64,000 nucleotides of DNA, from assembly GCF_009827305.1 (NCBI RefSeq), contig NZ_WTYJ01000001.1, forward strand, positions 1,302,001 to 1,366,000, in the 5' to 3' direction. Made by a program: the position numbers and the translations under genes. Numbering within the stretch: the first letter of the stretch is position 1; the number at the start of each line of letters is the position of its first letter. Shown here in pieces: positions 48,596-58,987 of the stretch. A model generated the notes under the pieces. That model did no database searches. It saw nothing but the letters and a program-made list of their open reading frames with translations, and was not told the DNA's origin. Source of the stretch: Croceibacterium xixiisoli (GTDB lineage: Bacteria; Pseudomonadota; Alphaproteobacteria; Sphingomonadales; Sphingomonadaceae).

Positions 48596-49465
48596 CTAGG
48601 CGAACAGCGTTCCGCTGGCACAGGTTACGCAGGCCCCGCCGATGGAAATGCTGCCCTGGGCGGAAATCCGGACCGCAACACGGCCATCGCGCCCGGTGCG
48701 GATACCCTGTGTCGCCGAATAGCGGCCGCCCGCGGGCAGGGCACCGTGCAACTGGCGATAGGCGGCGATGCTGCCATTGCCGCTGCCGCACACGGGATCT
48801 TCATTCACCCCGCAGGATGCGGCGAAGGATCGCACTTCGATATCCGCCGAATGACCGTCTGCATGTGCGCCGAAGAGGGAAAGGCCCGTCGCCCCCAGCC
48901 TGGCCTCGAAAGCGGCCGATCGGGCGAAGTCGGGCTCAAGGGCGAGCAGGGCCTCTGCACTGGCCGCTTGCGCCACCACCCAGATGGCGCCGACATCGAC
49001 GATGGCCGGCGGCAGGCTGCGATCCACAGGGGCACCCAGCACCGCCTCCAACTCGTCCACATCGTCTGGCGCCAGTGTGGTTATCGCTGCCTCCGGCAAT
49101 CCGAGGTGCAGCATCCGCTCCGCGCCCGTCCCCTCGATCGCGATGGTCACCAGCCCCTTCGCGCATTGCTGCACCAGCATGCCGTCGCGTGGCTGGATCA
49201 GCCCGGCCTCCAGCACGGCATGGGCGCTGCCCAGCGTGGGATGGCCGGCAAAGGGCAGTTCGGACCGGGGCGTGAAGATGCGCAGCCGATAATCGGCGCC
49301 AGCCTGCGTGGCCGGCAGGACGAAGGTCGTCTCCGACAGATTGGTCCAGTTGGCGATTGCCTGCATTTCGCCATCGCTCAGCCCGTCGGCTTCCAGCACC
49401 ACCGCGACCGGGTTGCCCTTGAACGGCGTGGCGGAGAAGGCATCGACGACGGTGTAGGCGCGCAT
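48596..49465 (-). CDS. PhzF-family protein (phenazine-biosynthesis-like epimerase/isomerase)
   Basis: A 289-residue protein of the PhzF/YddE fold, with two similar halves. VVDAFSATPFKGNPVAVVL is the N-terminal signature, NLSETTFVLPA carries the catalytic Glu (about 47), and CGVNEDPVCGSGNGSIAAY the conserved Asp region. Most such genes outside phenazine operons have unknown substrates. The ATG at 49465 is chosen because the upstream frame contains no conserved residues. Confidence 0.88.
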   Translation of the reverse strand: MRAYTVVDAFSATPFKGNPVAVVLEADGLSDGEMQAIANWTNLSETTFVLPATQAGADYRLRIFTPRSELPFAGHPTLGSAHAVLEAGLIQPRDGMLVQQCAKGLVTIAIEGTGAERMLHLGLPEAAITTLAPDDVDELEAVLGAPVDRSLPPAIVDVGAIWVVAQAASAEALLALEPDFARSAAFEARLGATGLSLFGAHADGHSADIEVRSFAASCGVNEDPVCGSGNGSIAAYRQLHGALPAGGRYSATQGIRTGRDGRVAVRISAQGSISIGGACVTCASGTLFA

Positions 49466-49591
49466 GATCGGGGTCCGGTTCAAGTGGTCCTGGGGCGGGG
49501 CGACTGCATACCAGATCGGAACTGGAACGTCCGGCCATTTCACGGGTTTCGCCCCCATGCAGATGCTCACCGTTCATTCCGGAACAAACCC

Positions 49592-50110
49592 ATGACAGCG
49601 GTCACCACGGCGACGCTGACTGTAAATGGCACCGATCGCGCGTTTGAGGGAGATCCACGGCGGAGCCTGCTTGATTTTCTCAGGCTGGATCTGCAGCTCA
49701 CTGGCACAAAAAAGGGCTGCGATCACGGCCAGTGCGGGGCCTGCACGGTGCTGGTGGATGGCAGAAGGATCAATTCCTGCCTCTCGCTCGCCATCATGCA
49801 TGATGGGCAGCAGATCACGACGATTGAAGGAATCGGGACACCGGAGGCGCCATCCGCCTTGCAGTCCGCGTTCGTTTGTCATGATGGGTTCCAGTGCGGC
49901 TATTGCACCCCCGGGCAAATCGTTTCTGCCACCGCCATGGTCGCCGAACTGGAATGGGGATGGGCCAGCGATGCGGGGCACGATGTCGCCGATGCACCCT
50001 TGTTCACCGAAGAGGAAATTCGCGAACGCATGAGCGGCAATCTCTGCCGTTGCGGCGCCTATCCCAACATCGTTGCGGCCATTCGCAGCACCATGGACGA
50101 TCCGGCATGA
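49592..50110 (+). CDS. [2Fe-2S] small subunit of a PaoABC-type molybdenum hydroxylase
   Basis: A 172-residue iron-sulfur subunit. The plant-ferredoxin-type cluster is KKGCDHGQCGACTVLVDG (about 42-58), with Cys of NSCLS completing it, and the second cluster lies in GFQCGYCTPGQI and GNLCRCGAYPNI. It passes electrons between the Mo and FAD subunits. Unlike E. coli PaoA it lacks a Tat signal peptide, so the complex should be cytoplasmic. The stop overlaps the next ATG (ATGA). Confidence 0.9.
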   Translation: MTAVTTATLTVNGTDRAFEGDPRRSLLDFLRLDLQLTGTKKGCDHGQCGACTVLVDGRRINSCLSLAIMHDGQQITTIEGIGTPEAPSALQSAFVCHDGFQCGYCTPGQIVSATAMVAELEWGWASDAGHDVADAPLFTEEEIRERMSGNLCRCGAYPNIVAAIRSTMDDPA

Positions 50111-51090
50111 AGGCCTTTGCCTATGCCCGCGCCGCCGCCCTTGCCGATGCGCAAAGCGTGAGGGAAGGGGCCAGGATCATCGCTGGCGGAACCAATCTGC
50201 TCGATCTGATGAAGCTGGAGGTGGAAACGCCTGACCAGTTGATGGACATCAATCACCTGCCCTTGAGCGGTATCGATGCACATGGTGAAGGTCTTGCCAT
50301 CGGTGCCCTGGTTACCAACAGCGATTGCGCCGCCGATCTGCGGGTTCGCCACGATTATCCGCTGCTGGCCCAGGCAATTCTGGCCGGTGCCAGCCCGCAA
50401 TTGCGCAACAAGGCCACCACCGGCGGCAATCTGTGCCAGCGCACCCGCTGCACCTATTTCACCGATACCACGCAGCGCTGCAACAAGCGCGCGCCGGGAT
50501 CGGGTTGTGGGGCCCAGGGCGGGTACACCCGCCTGCATGCCATTCTGGGGGCCAGCGACGCCTGTATCGCGACCTATCCGGGGGACATGGCGGTCGCGCT
50601 TGCCGCGCTCGATGCGCAGATCGTGGTGGAAGGGGTCGCAGGCGAACGCATGGTTGCCGCGCGGGATTTTCATCGACTGCCGGCGGATCATCCTGAACAG
50701 GACAATGTTCTTCAGCCCGGCGATGTCATAACGGGGGTGCGCCTTCCTGCCCCGGCAGGCGGGCGGCATATCTATCGCAAGATCCGTGATCGGTCGTCCT
50801 ACGCGTTTGCGCTGGTTTCGGTTGCTGCGATCGTGACCATGGCGAATGGCCGGATGGATCGCGTTCGAATTGCCTTTGGCGGGCTTGCGCACAAGCCGTG
50901 GCACGATCCGGAGGTGGAGGCAGCTCTCGTCGGGCAGGTGCCTGACCCTGCCCTGTTCGATCGGGCGGCCGACATTCTGCTGCGCGACGCACAGGGGCAA
51001 GGCAGCAATGATTTCAAGATCCCGCTGGTCCGTCGCGCATTGATCGCGACCCTGATCGAAGCGACCTCCAACGCACCGACGGGAGCGTGA
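50107..51090 (+). CDS. FAD and [4Fe-4S] medium subunit of a PaoABC-type hydroxylase
   Basis: A 327-residue subunit with the FAD-binding motif IIAGGTNLLDLMK near 25 and ATTGGNLCQRTRC near 105. The insert TRCTYFTDTTQRCNKRAPGSGC (given in part) holds the Cys residues for the extra [4Fe-4S] cluster that marks the PaoB group and distinguishes it from ordinary xanthine dehydrogenase FAD subunits. It starts by overlapping the small-subunit stop. Confidence 0.9.
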   Translation: MKAFAYARAAALADAQSVREGARIIAGGTNLLDLMKLEVETPDQLMDINHLPLSGIDAHGEGLAIGALVTNSDCAADLRVRHDYPLLAQAILAGASPQLRNKATTGGNLCQRTRCTYFTDTTQRCNKRAPGSGCGAQGGYTRLHAILGASDACIATYPGDMAVALAALDAQIVVEGVAGERMVAARDFHRLPADHPEQDNVLQPGDVITGVRLPAPAGGRHIYRKIRDRSSYAFALVSVAAIVTMANGRMDRVRIAFGGLAHKPWHDPEVEAALVGQVPDPALFDRAADILLRDAQGQGSNDFKIPLVRRALIATLIEATSNAPTGA

Positions 51091-51093
51091 CGA

Positions 51094-53313
51094 ATGTTCG
51101 GCATGTACAACAAGCCTGATACGGACAATTTCCTCGACACCACCGCCCAGGGGCTGATCGGTGCTCCGCTTGACCGGCCGGAGGGGAAGCTCAAGGTCAC
51201 CGGGACAGCGTGCTACGCTGCCGAATATGTGCTGCCGGATTGTGTGGAAGGCGCCTTTGTTCTGGCCCCCATCTCTGCCGGCACGGTCAAATGGATCGAT
51301 CGCGCTTCCATCGCGGGCATGCCCGGCGTCCTCGGCGTTTTTGCAGATGATGCCATGCTTCGCCGCGCTGCCCAGGGGACTGCAGGGAAGGCGCCGGCCC
51401 AGGGCGTGCAGACAGTGGATTACTTCGGTCAGCCCGTGGCCCTGGTCGTTGCCGAAACCTTCGAACAGGCTGTCGCCGCCGCCAATGCGCTGCAAATCGA
51501 ATATGCTGCGACCGATCCCGTGCAACTCGATTTCGATCCCGAGGCAGAGACCACGCCCGTTGTTGATGCGCGCGAAGACAGCGCAGTCGACCAGGGCGAT
51601 CTGGATCAGGCGATGCGCGACGCCATTCACAGCGTCGATGTCACCTATCGGACGGAAGCGCATGCCGCCGCTGCCATGGAACCGCATGCGGCCATGGCGG
51701 AATGGAACGATGATCATCTTACCCTGCGTGGCAGCTACCAGATGATCGGGCACAATGTCGCAGAACTGGCAGACAGCCTGGGCATTTCCGAAAAGAATGT
51801 CCGCATCCTCGCACCCTATGTGGGTGGCGGCTTCGGTTCCAAACTCGGCATTTCCTATGAAGCGGTTGCTGCGGCCATCGCCGCGCGGGAACTGGCGCGG
51901 CCGGTCCGCGTCGTGCTCAGCCGGCAGCAGGTGTTTCGCGCGGTCATGCGCCGTTCGGAAACCCGCCAGCACATCCGGCTTGCCGCCGATGCCGAAGGGC
52001 GGCTGACCGGGATCGGGCATGAGGCGCTGACGTCCAATCTGCCGGACGAGGATTTTGCAGAGCCGGTAACCCAGGCCACCGATTTCCTGTATCGCGGGGA
52101 GCATCGACGCCTCGCCGTAAAGCGGGCCAAGATCGCGCGCACGCCGGCAGGTTCGGTGCGCGCCCCTGGCGAAGCTGTCGGCATGCAAGCACTCGAAGCG
52201 GCGATGGACGAACTGGCCGAACGCGTCGGCCTGGATCCGGTCGAACTGCGCCTGCGCAACATCCCGGAACGGCATCCGTCGAGCGGCACGCCCTACAGTT
52301 CTCGCATGCTGGCGCAGGCCCTTGAAGAAGGGGCGCGCAGTTTCGGCTGGGATCGCCGCAAGCCGCAGCCTTGCGCCAGGCGGGAAGGGGATTGGTGGAT
52401 CGGAATGGGCATGGCCTCCGCCGCCCGCGTCAACATGATGATGCCGGCAAAAGCCCGCGTTACCCTGACCCCGCAGGGTGGCCTGGTGGTGGAAAGCGAC
52501 CAGACCGATATCGGCACCGGCAGCTACGCCATTCTGGGTCAGATCGCCGGCGAAACTCTTGGGATTCCCATCGATCATGTCAGTGTGCGCCTGGGTGACA
52601 GTGCCCTGCCGACCGGTGCCGGGTCAGGCGGCAGCTTCGGCGCTATTTCCACCGGTTCAGCGGTGCTGAGCGCCAGCCGCGCGATCCGTAAAACGCTTGC
52701 GTCGCGTTTGGGTTGCCGGACGGATGAGCTGGTGCTGCGCGACGGGCACGCCGCTGGGGGCAACCGCAGCGCTTCCATCGCCGATCTCGTCGGAGAAGAG
52801 GCGTTGGTCGAAACAGGCCGTATCAAGCCGGGCAAGACGGCGATGCAATATACGCAGGCCAGCTACGGCGCGTTTTTTGCAGAAGTGGCCGTGAATGTCT
52901 GGACCGGGGAGACCCGCGTCCGCAGGATGACCGGTGCTTTCGGATTTGGCCGGGTGCTGAATGCGAAAACGGCACGGTCCCAGTGCCTGGGCGGTATGGT
53001 GTGGTGCATCGGCAGCGCGCTGACGGAAGAGCTGGCATTCGACCGGCGCGATGGTCATCTCGCCAATCCGGATCTCGCCGAATATCACGTGCCTGTTCAT
53101 CGCGATGTGCCCGATCTTGATGTCATCCTGCTGGAAGAACGCGATCCGGCCGCCAGCCCGCTCCAGGCCAAAGGCGTGGGCGAGCTCGGGATTTGCGGTG
53201 GAGCAGGCGCCATCTGCAACGCCATCTACAATGCCTGCGGGGTGCGGGTGCGCAGCTTCCCGATGACGCTGGACAAGATCATCGAACACCTGCCCGACCC
53301 GCTGGCAAACTGA
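51094..53313 (+). CDS. Molybdenum-binding large subunit of a PaoABC-type hydroxylase
   Basis: A 739-residue xanthine-oxidase-family catalytic subunit, close in length to PaoC. VGGGFGSKLG near 247, QTDIGTGSY and GAGSGGSFGA are Mo-pterin-binding segments, and the catalytic Glu is E697 in KGVGELGICGGAGA. It probably oxidises an aldehyde or N-heterocycle with a cytosine-dinucleotide Mo cofactor. No XdhC/PaoD-type maturation gene lies beside it. A three-base gap separates it from the FAD subunit gene. Confidence 0.93.
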   Translation: MFGMYNKPDTDNFLDTTAQGLIGAPLDRPEGKLKVTGTACYAAEYVLPDCVEGAFVLAPISAGTVKWIDRASIAGMPGVLGVFADDAMLRRAAQGTAGKAPAQGVQTVDYFGQPVALVVAETFEQAVAAANALQIEYAATDPVQLDFDPEAETTPVVDAREDSAVDQGDLDQAMRDAIHSVDVTYRTEAHAAAAMEPHAAMAEWNDDHLTLRGSYQMIGHNVAELADSLGISEKNVRILAPYVGGGFGSKLGISYEAVAAAIAARELARPVRVVLSRQQVFRAVMRRSETRQHIRLAADAEGRLTGIGHEALTSNLPDEDFAEPVTQATDFLYRGEHRRLAVKRAKIARTPAGSVRAPGEAVGMQALEAAMDELAERVGLDPVELRLRNIPERHPSSGTPYSSRMLAQALEEGARSFGWDRRKPQPCARREGDWWIGMGMASAARVNMMMPAKARVTLTPQGGLVVESDQTDIGTGSYAILGQIAGETLGIPIDHVSVRLGDSALPTGAGSGGSFGAISTGSAVLSASRAIRKTLASRLGCRTDELVLRDGHAAGGNRSASIADLVGEEALVETGRIKPGKTAMQYTQASYGAFFAEVAVNVWTGETRVRRMTGAFGFGRVLNAKTARSQCLGGMVWCIGSALTEELAFDRRDGHLANPDLAEYHVPVHRDVPDLDVILLEERDPAASPLQAKGVGELGICGGAGAICNAIYNACGVRVRSFPMTLDKIIEHLPDPLAN

Positions 53314-53370
53314 TCGGGCAGGGTGATCACGAGGTTGCAAATTGTTCCTTGTTTGTTCCATACTCATTGG

Positions 53371-53559
53371 ATGGAACGAATCGACCCGCTTATCGTGTGT
53401 GAGGCCATTCTGACGGTGCCGGACTGGGCTCGTCTCGGCATCGCCACGCCAGACAAGGCCATGCGTCAGAAAGCTGCCCAGGAAATGGCAGAAAGCGTTA
53501 TCCGCGCTCTGACCACGCAATCGGATGATGATCGCTGCCAATTGGCCCTGCCTCTGTGA
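53371..53559 (+). CDS. Small DUF6771-like protein
   Basis: A 62-residue protein reading MERIDPLIVCEAILTVPDWA, RLGIATPDKAMRQKAAQEMA and ESVIRALT, the arrangement I associate with the DUF6771 family found mostly in sphingomonads. Function unknown. It starts after a 57-base gap from the Mo-subunit gene and precedes another small gene in a tight arrangement. Confidence 0.75.
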   Translation: MERIDPLIVCEAILTVPDWARLGIATPDKAMRQKAAQEMAESVIRALTTQSDDDRCQLALPL

Positions 53560-53572
53560 TGCGGGCAGGAAT

Positions 53573-53878
53573 ATGGGCAGCCCCGCAAATTTGAGATGGC
53601 GGACGCTGAATGATTACCGGCGACAGCAGGCCAATCTGGCGGCCACTTGCGGCAAATGCCGACGGACTGCCATCCTCGACATCAACAAGCTGATCCACTG
53701 GTTCTTCCTGCAACAGTGGAATGACGCCATCCCGGTTGTCGAACGCCGGCTGTACTGCGTGAAGTGTCGCCGGCGGCCAAGTGATCTCAAGCCCACCACC
53801 CAGGCGCCCGATCATCTGCCGTTTTTCCCGCGCAATGATATGGAATGGCGAAGTGTGATCCGGCGGTTGCGGGATTAG
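53573..53878 (+). CDS. Small protein with a possible zinc ribbon
   Basis: A 101-residue protein with CGKCRRTAILDINKL and LYCVKCRRRP, two Cys-x2-Cys pairs spaced about 33 residues apart that could bind Zn2+. Basic at the N-terminus. Starts 14 bases after the preceding small gene, after GGCAGGA. I do not recognise the family; such pairs occur in sphingomonad genomes. It may bind nucleic acid, which is a guess. Confidence 0.7.
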   Translation: MGSPANLRWRTLNDYRRQQANLAATCGKCRRTAILDINKLIHWFFLQQWNDAIPVVERRLYCVKCRRRPSDLKPTTQAPDHLPFFPRNDMEWRSVIRRLRD

Positions 53879-54303
53879 CCGGGGGCAGGGGTACCCTGCG
53901 CGGCGCGTCGTTCTGCGATCAGCGCCACGTAGCGTCCGCGCCGTTTGGCCGGCGAGGTGGCAATGAGTCTCCTTCCAGCCATAGGTTGAAGCGATGATAT
54001 TAATGTCGTGCAACAGCCGGGCTAAGGTATTGTCGATGTCGTCCGCCACCAAGATGACAAGATTCTGCCGGGTCCGGATTGCTTCTCCGCACTGTGAACA
54101 GGTTGTTTCGACTGTTCAGTACCCTGGCAGTGGATTGCCGGTGGGCAAGAAAAAAGGCCCAACCGTTGCCGGCGGGCCTTGGAGTTTTGGGAGAGGATGC
54201 CTGAAAGGCACCCCCTTTATCCATCAGCGAGCCCGGATCCTCAAACGCAAAAGCCGCATCAACTGATGCAGTTCTTGCAACTCAGGGGAAAGGGCGCAGG
54301 ATT
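53879..54303. other. Gene-poor stretch holding the asd terminator
   Basis: These 425 bases contain the asd transcription terminator (54149-54180) and, just downstream of asd on the minus strand, a tiny frame (54259-54224, MRLLRLRIRAR) whose in-frame upstream sequence stays open into the asd end. I see no RNA gene. The left 270 bases have nothing that I can support. Confidence 0.5.
54149..54180 (-). terminator. Rho-independent terminator of asd
   Basis: AAGGCCC (54154-54160) and GGGCCTT (54174-54180) form a GC-rich stem, and on the minus strand it is followed by a T-tract TTTTTTCT (complement of 54148-54155). It is 125 bases past the asd stop, so asd would have a long 3' untranslated region. 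Confidence 0.8.
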
Positions 54304-55533
<1,230 letters not shown>

Positions 55534-55595
55534 TTAAACCCATCGTGCGCGGCTGTAAACCGGAAATGAAGTTGCGGGCAGGGATGCCCGACCTG

Positions 55596-56129
55596 TTATC
55601 GAAACTTTTCCGGCCCCAGATCCGGGTCCATATCGCGCGGGCGGGCCAGATGGACGATGCGGCCGCATCCGCGCTGGACGTCGCGCCAGTCGTCGATCGC
55701 CAGTTCCAGCACGGCGAAGGTTGCCGTGGGGAATTTCTGCGCCGCGATGGCGAACAGGTCGTTTTCGTTTTCGCGTGCCACCAGGGCGAAGATGGTTTCT
55801 TCCAGCCCCGGATTGTGGCCGACCAACAGCACGGAATCGCAGGTCTTGCCGCGTTCGCGCAGCAGTTCTTCCAGTGTCGGATAATCGGCCAGATAGGCGC
55901 GCATGTCCCAGTCGATGGGATAATCGAGCCCGCTGGCGTCCAGCGTGCGGCGCACGCGTTCGGCCGGGCTGGCGACGATCTTGTCCCAATCCACGCCATG
56001 GCTGCGGATATGGGCCCCCATCAGCGCGGCGCCCGCGCGGCCGCGATTGTTCAGCCCCCGATCGAAATCGCGCAGCGTCCGATCGTCCCAATCGGACTTG
56101 GCATGGCGCAGAAGGCCGAGACGCTTCAC
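55596..56129 (-). CDS. SixA-type histidine phosphatase
   Basis: A 177-residue phosphohistidine phosphatase-like protein with the RHG/RHA motif LLRHAKSDW at the N-terminus, IVASPAERVRRTL and VLLVGHNPGLE (the second catalytic His). Similar in size to SixA. The GTG start directly follows the stop of the helicase gene with no spacer, so they are co-transcribed. Target protein or small molecule unknown. Confidence 0.9.
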   Translation of the reverse strand: MKRLGLLRHAKSDWDDRTLRDFDRGLNNRGRAGAALMGAHIRSHGVDWDKIVASPAERVRRTLDASGLDYPIDWDMRAYLADYPTLEELLRERGKTCDSVLLVGHNPGLEETIFALVARENENDLFAIAAQKFPTATFAVLELAIDDWRDVQRGCGRIVHLARPRDMDPDLGPEKFR

Positions 56130-58874
56130 CTAATCGCGTTCCACTTCAGAAGAATGGACAGGCAAATCCGCCTGTTGATCCAGCCGTGAAACACCGGGCG
56201 CGACGCGTTGTAAAGCCTCCTCCAGCGTCAGGCGGATGATCGGCGTGCCTTCCGGGAAGGCGGAAAGCAGGCGCGAGGGGAAGGCCGATGACAGGACGAT
56301 GAAATGGCCCCGGTCATCCTTGCTCCGGATCAGCCGGCCGAATGCCTGCGCCAGCCGTGCGCGGATAATTCGGTCATCATGCGCGGTGGCGCTGCCCCCG
56401 GCGGCTGCGGCAGCGGCCCGGCGCGCGCGGTGCAGGATCGATGGCTTGGGCCAGGGCACCTGTTCCATCACCACGCAGCGCAGCGATTCGCCCGGCACAT
56501 CCACCCCGTCGCGCAGGGCATCGGTGCCCAGCAGCGAACTGCGCGCATCATCGCGGAAGATATCGACCAGCGTGCCCGTGTCGATCGGGTCGACATGCTG
56601 GGCATAGAGCGGCAAGCCGGCGCGGGCGAGCCGGTCGGCAATCCGCCCATGCACGGCGCGCAGCCGGCGCACGGCGGTGAACAGTCCCAGCACGCCGCCG
56701 CCGCAGGCTTCGATGATCCGGCCATAGGCGCCCGCCAGCCCGGCCAGATCGCCTTTTTTCACATCGGTCACGATCAGCACTTCGGCATTGCGCGCATAAT
56801 CGAACGGGCTCTCCGCACTGGCGAGCAGCACCTTGCCATCGATATGGTTGGCGCCGGATCGCGCCAGCGCGCTGTCCCAGTTCTTGCTGTCGCGCAGCGT
56901 GGCGCTGGTCAGGGCAACGCCATGGGCAGGTTCCAGCACCACCCGGGCGAAGGGTTTCATCGGATCGAGGAATCGCCGGTGCAGCCCGACGTCATATTCA
57001 CGCGCTTCGGACCGGTCGACCGCCAGCCAGTCGACGAATTCCGGGTCCGGCGCGCCGCCCAGCCGGTTCAGCATCGCTTCCCAGGCGGCCAGCGTATCCA
57101 CCCGCCAGCCGATCGATTGGCGCGCGCCTTCGATCCGGGCCCGCCCGGCGCCGTCCAGCCAGTCCGGCCCGTCCTCCACCAGCGTTTCCAGCCTCAGCGA
57201 CAGGCGGATCAGCGGCTGGCGGATCGCCGCCAGCGTGGCTGCGGCCTGCTGCGCCAGTTCGACGAAATTGCCTTCCAGCCCGGCGGCCTCGGTTTCGATG
57301 GCATAGCCGGCTTCCTGTCCGCCGCTTTCATCGCGGGCATAGGTTACCGCGCGCACGGCGGCGAGCAAGGACTCCATCGGACCCCAGGGCTCGCCCTCTG
57401 CCAGCCGCTGCAGCCAGCCGTCGGACGGCAGCAGTTCGGCCGCATCGCGCGCGGCGGCAATCGCGCGTCCGCCTTCCTCGTCATAGCTGGCGACATCGGC
57501 CAGCCGGGCGGACAGGCCGCGCCGTCGCCCGCGCGATCCGCGCTCCGGCCCGATGATCCAGCGGCGCATCTCGATCGCTTCCTGCCCGGTCAGCGCCGCG
57601 GCAAAGGTGCTGTCCGCCGCGTCGAACACATGATGGCCTTCGTCGAAGATGATCCGCGTCGGCCGCTGCGCATGGTCGCGCCCGCGCGCGGCATTCACCA
57701 TCACAAGCGCGTGGTTGGCGATCACCAGCTGCGCCTGCGCGCTGGCGCGGGCGGCATGTTCGATGAAGCATTTGCGGTAATGCGGGCAGCCGGCGTAGAC
57801 GCATTCGCCGCGCTGATCGGTCAGCGACTTGATGGCGCGGTTGCGGAACAGCGTGCCCAGCCAGCCGGGCAGATCGCCGCCGATCATGTCGCCATCCTGG
57901 CTATAGGCGGCCCAGCGCCCGACCAGCTGCGCCAGGATCGCCGCTCGTCCGCCGAACCCGCCCTGTAGTGCATCTTCCAGATTGAGCAGGCAGAGGTAAT
58001 TCTCCCGCCCCTTGCGCACCACCACCGGCGCATGGTCGCGCACCTGTTCGGGCGGCCAGGCACGGGCGCTTTCGCGGCGCAGCTGGCGTTGCAGATTCTT
58101 GGTATAGGTCGACACCCATACCGTCCCGTCGGATTTTTCCGCCCACAGCGATGCGGGCGCCAGATAACCCAGCGTCTTGCCGATCCCGGTGCCGGCCTGC
58201 GCCAGCAATAGATGCGGCGCCGTGCGGGAAGGGCGGGGGGCGAAGATGCGGCCCACTTCGCGCGAAAACATCTTCTGCCCTTCGCGCCGTTCGGCCGTGG
58301 CGCCGGTCAGATGTTCGAGCCTGGCATCGATTTCGGGATCGCTCAGATGGGTCGGGGCGGGCGGGTTGCGCTCGGCCGCCTCTTCCCATTCGGGCAGGCG
58401 TGCGAACAGCCATTTTTCCGCCCGCTGCGGCTGGCGCACATGCGGGCTCAGCACCTGCGCCCAGGGCCAGCGCTGGCGGATCAGCGATTGCAGCACGCTC
58501 CAGGCGCCATCGCGCTCGGCCCAGTCCTCGCTCTCGCAGCGTTCCAGCAGCAGCCCGGCACATTGCTGCAACAGCGCCGGCACGGCGTCATCGCTGGCCG
58601 GTTCGGGCAGGCCCAGCACATGGGCGATGCCCTTGGGCGTGGGCACCACGAAGCGCGCGGGATGCACGAAGGCGAAGAGTTCCAGCAGGTCGAGCCCGGA
58701 CAAATCGGGATAGCCAAGCCGGCTGGCGACCAGCGGGGCGTTGAGCATCAGCAGCGGCGTATCCGCCGTGGCGACGATCGCCTGCCCCTTGCCGACCGCA
58801 CGGGTGGTGTCACCATCGCGCAGCCAGGTGCCGCTGTGGCTGGCGTGAATGGCAGGGAGGATCAGCGCAGGCAT
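56130..58874 (-). CDS. DinG/XPD-like ATP-dependent DNA helicase
   Basis: A 914-residue superfamily 2 helicase with an Fe-S domain. Walker A is AGTGIGKTLGYL (228-234 core), the Fe-S cysteines lie in NYLCLLN and CVYAGCPHYRKCF, motif II is IIFDEGHHVFDAAD, and motif VI is FGRLIRSKDDRG. The 200-residue N-terminal part is not a typical DEDD exonuclease and is of unknown role. DinG-type helicases unwind R-loops and forks in DNA repair. Immediately followed by the SixA-type gene. Confidence 0.92.
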   Translation of the reverse strand: MPALILPAIHASHSGTWLRDGDTTRAVGKGQAIVATADTPLLMLNAPLVASRLGYPDLSGLDLLELFAFVHPARFVVPTPKGIAHVLGLPEPASDDAVPALLQQCAGLLLERCESEDWAERDGAWSVLQSLIRQRWPWAQVLSPHVRQPQRAEKWLFARLPEWEEAAERNPPAPTHLSDPEIDARLEHLTGATAERREGQKMFSREVGRIFAPRPSRTAPHLLLAQAGTGIGKTLGYLAPASLWAEKSDGTVWVSTYTKNLQRQLRRESARAWPPEQVRDHAPVVVRKGRENYLCLLNLEDALQGGFGGRAAILAQLVGRWAAYSQDGDMIGGDLPGWLGTLFRNRAIKSLTDQRGECVYAGCPHYRKCFIEHAARASAQAQLVIANHALVMVNAARGRDHAQRPTRIIFDEGHHVFDAADSTFAAALTGQEAIEMRRWIIGPERGSRGRRRGLSARLADVASYDEEGGRAIAAARDAAELLPSDGWLQRLAEGEPWGPMESLLAAVRAVTYARDESGGQEAGYAIETEAAGLEGNFVELAQQAAATLAAIRQPLIRLSLRLETLVEDGPDWLDGAGRARIEGARQSIGWRVDTLAAWEAMLNRLGGAPDPEFVDWLAVDRSEAREYDVGLHRRFLDPMKPFARVVLEPAHGVALTSATLRDSKNWDSALARSGANHIDGKVLLASAESPFDYARNAEVLIVTDVKKGDLAGLAGAYGRIIEACGGGVLGLFTAVRRLRAVHGRIADRLARAGLPLYAQHVDPIDTGTLVDIFRDDARSSLLGTDALRDGVDVPGESLRCVVMEQVPWPKPSILHRARRAAAAAAGGSATAHDDRIIRARLAQAFGRLIRSKDDRGHFIVLSSAFPSRLLSAFPEGTPIIRLTLEEALQRVAPGVSRLDQQADLPVHSSEVERD

Positions 58875-58987
58875 GGCCGCAAACAGATGGGGTAAAGGGA
58901 ACGAAAAGTAAACAAAGCGCCGGGGATATCGGCATGTTCAGCGGAACCGGCGGCGATGGACGCCGCCGGTCCCACATCATTCCTGCA

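Noticed and set aside
50059-52578. 839-codon frame antisense to the molybdenum hydroxylase genes
   Set aside because: Antisense shadow; the sense subunits have all cofactor motifs.
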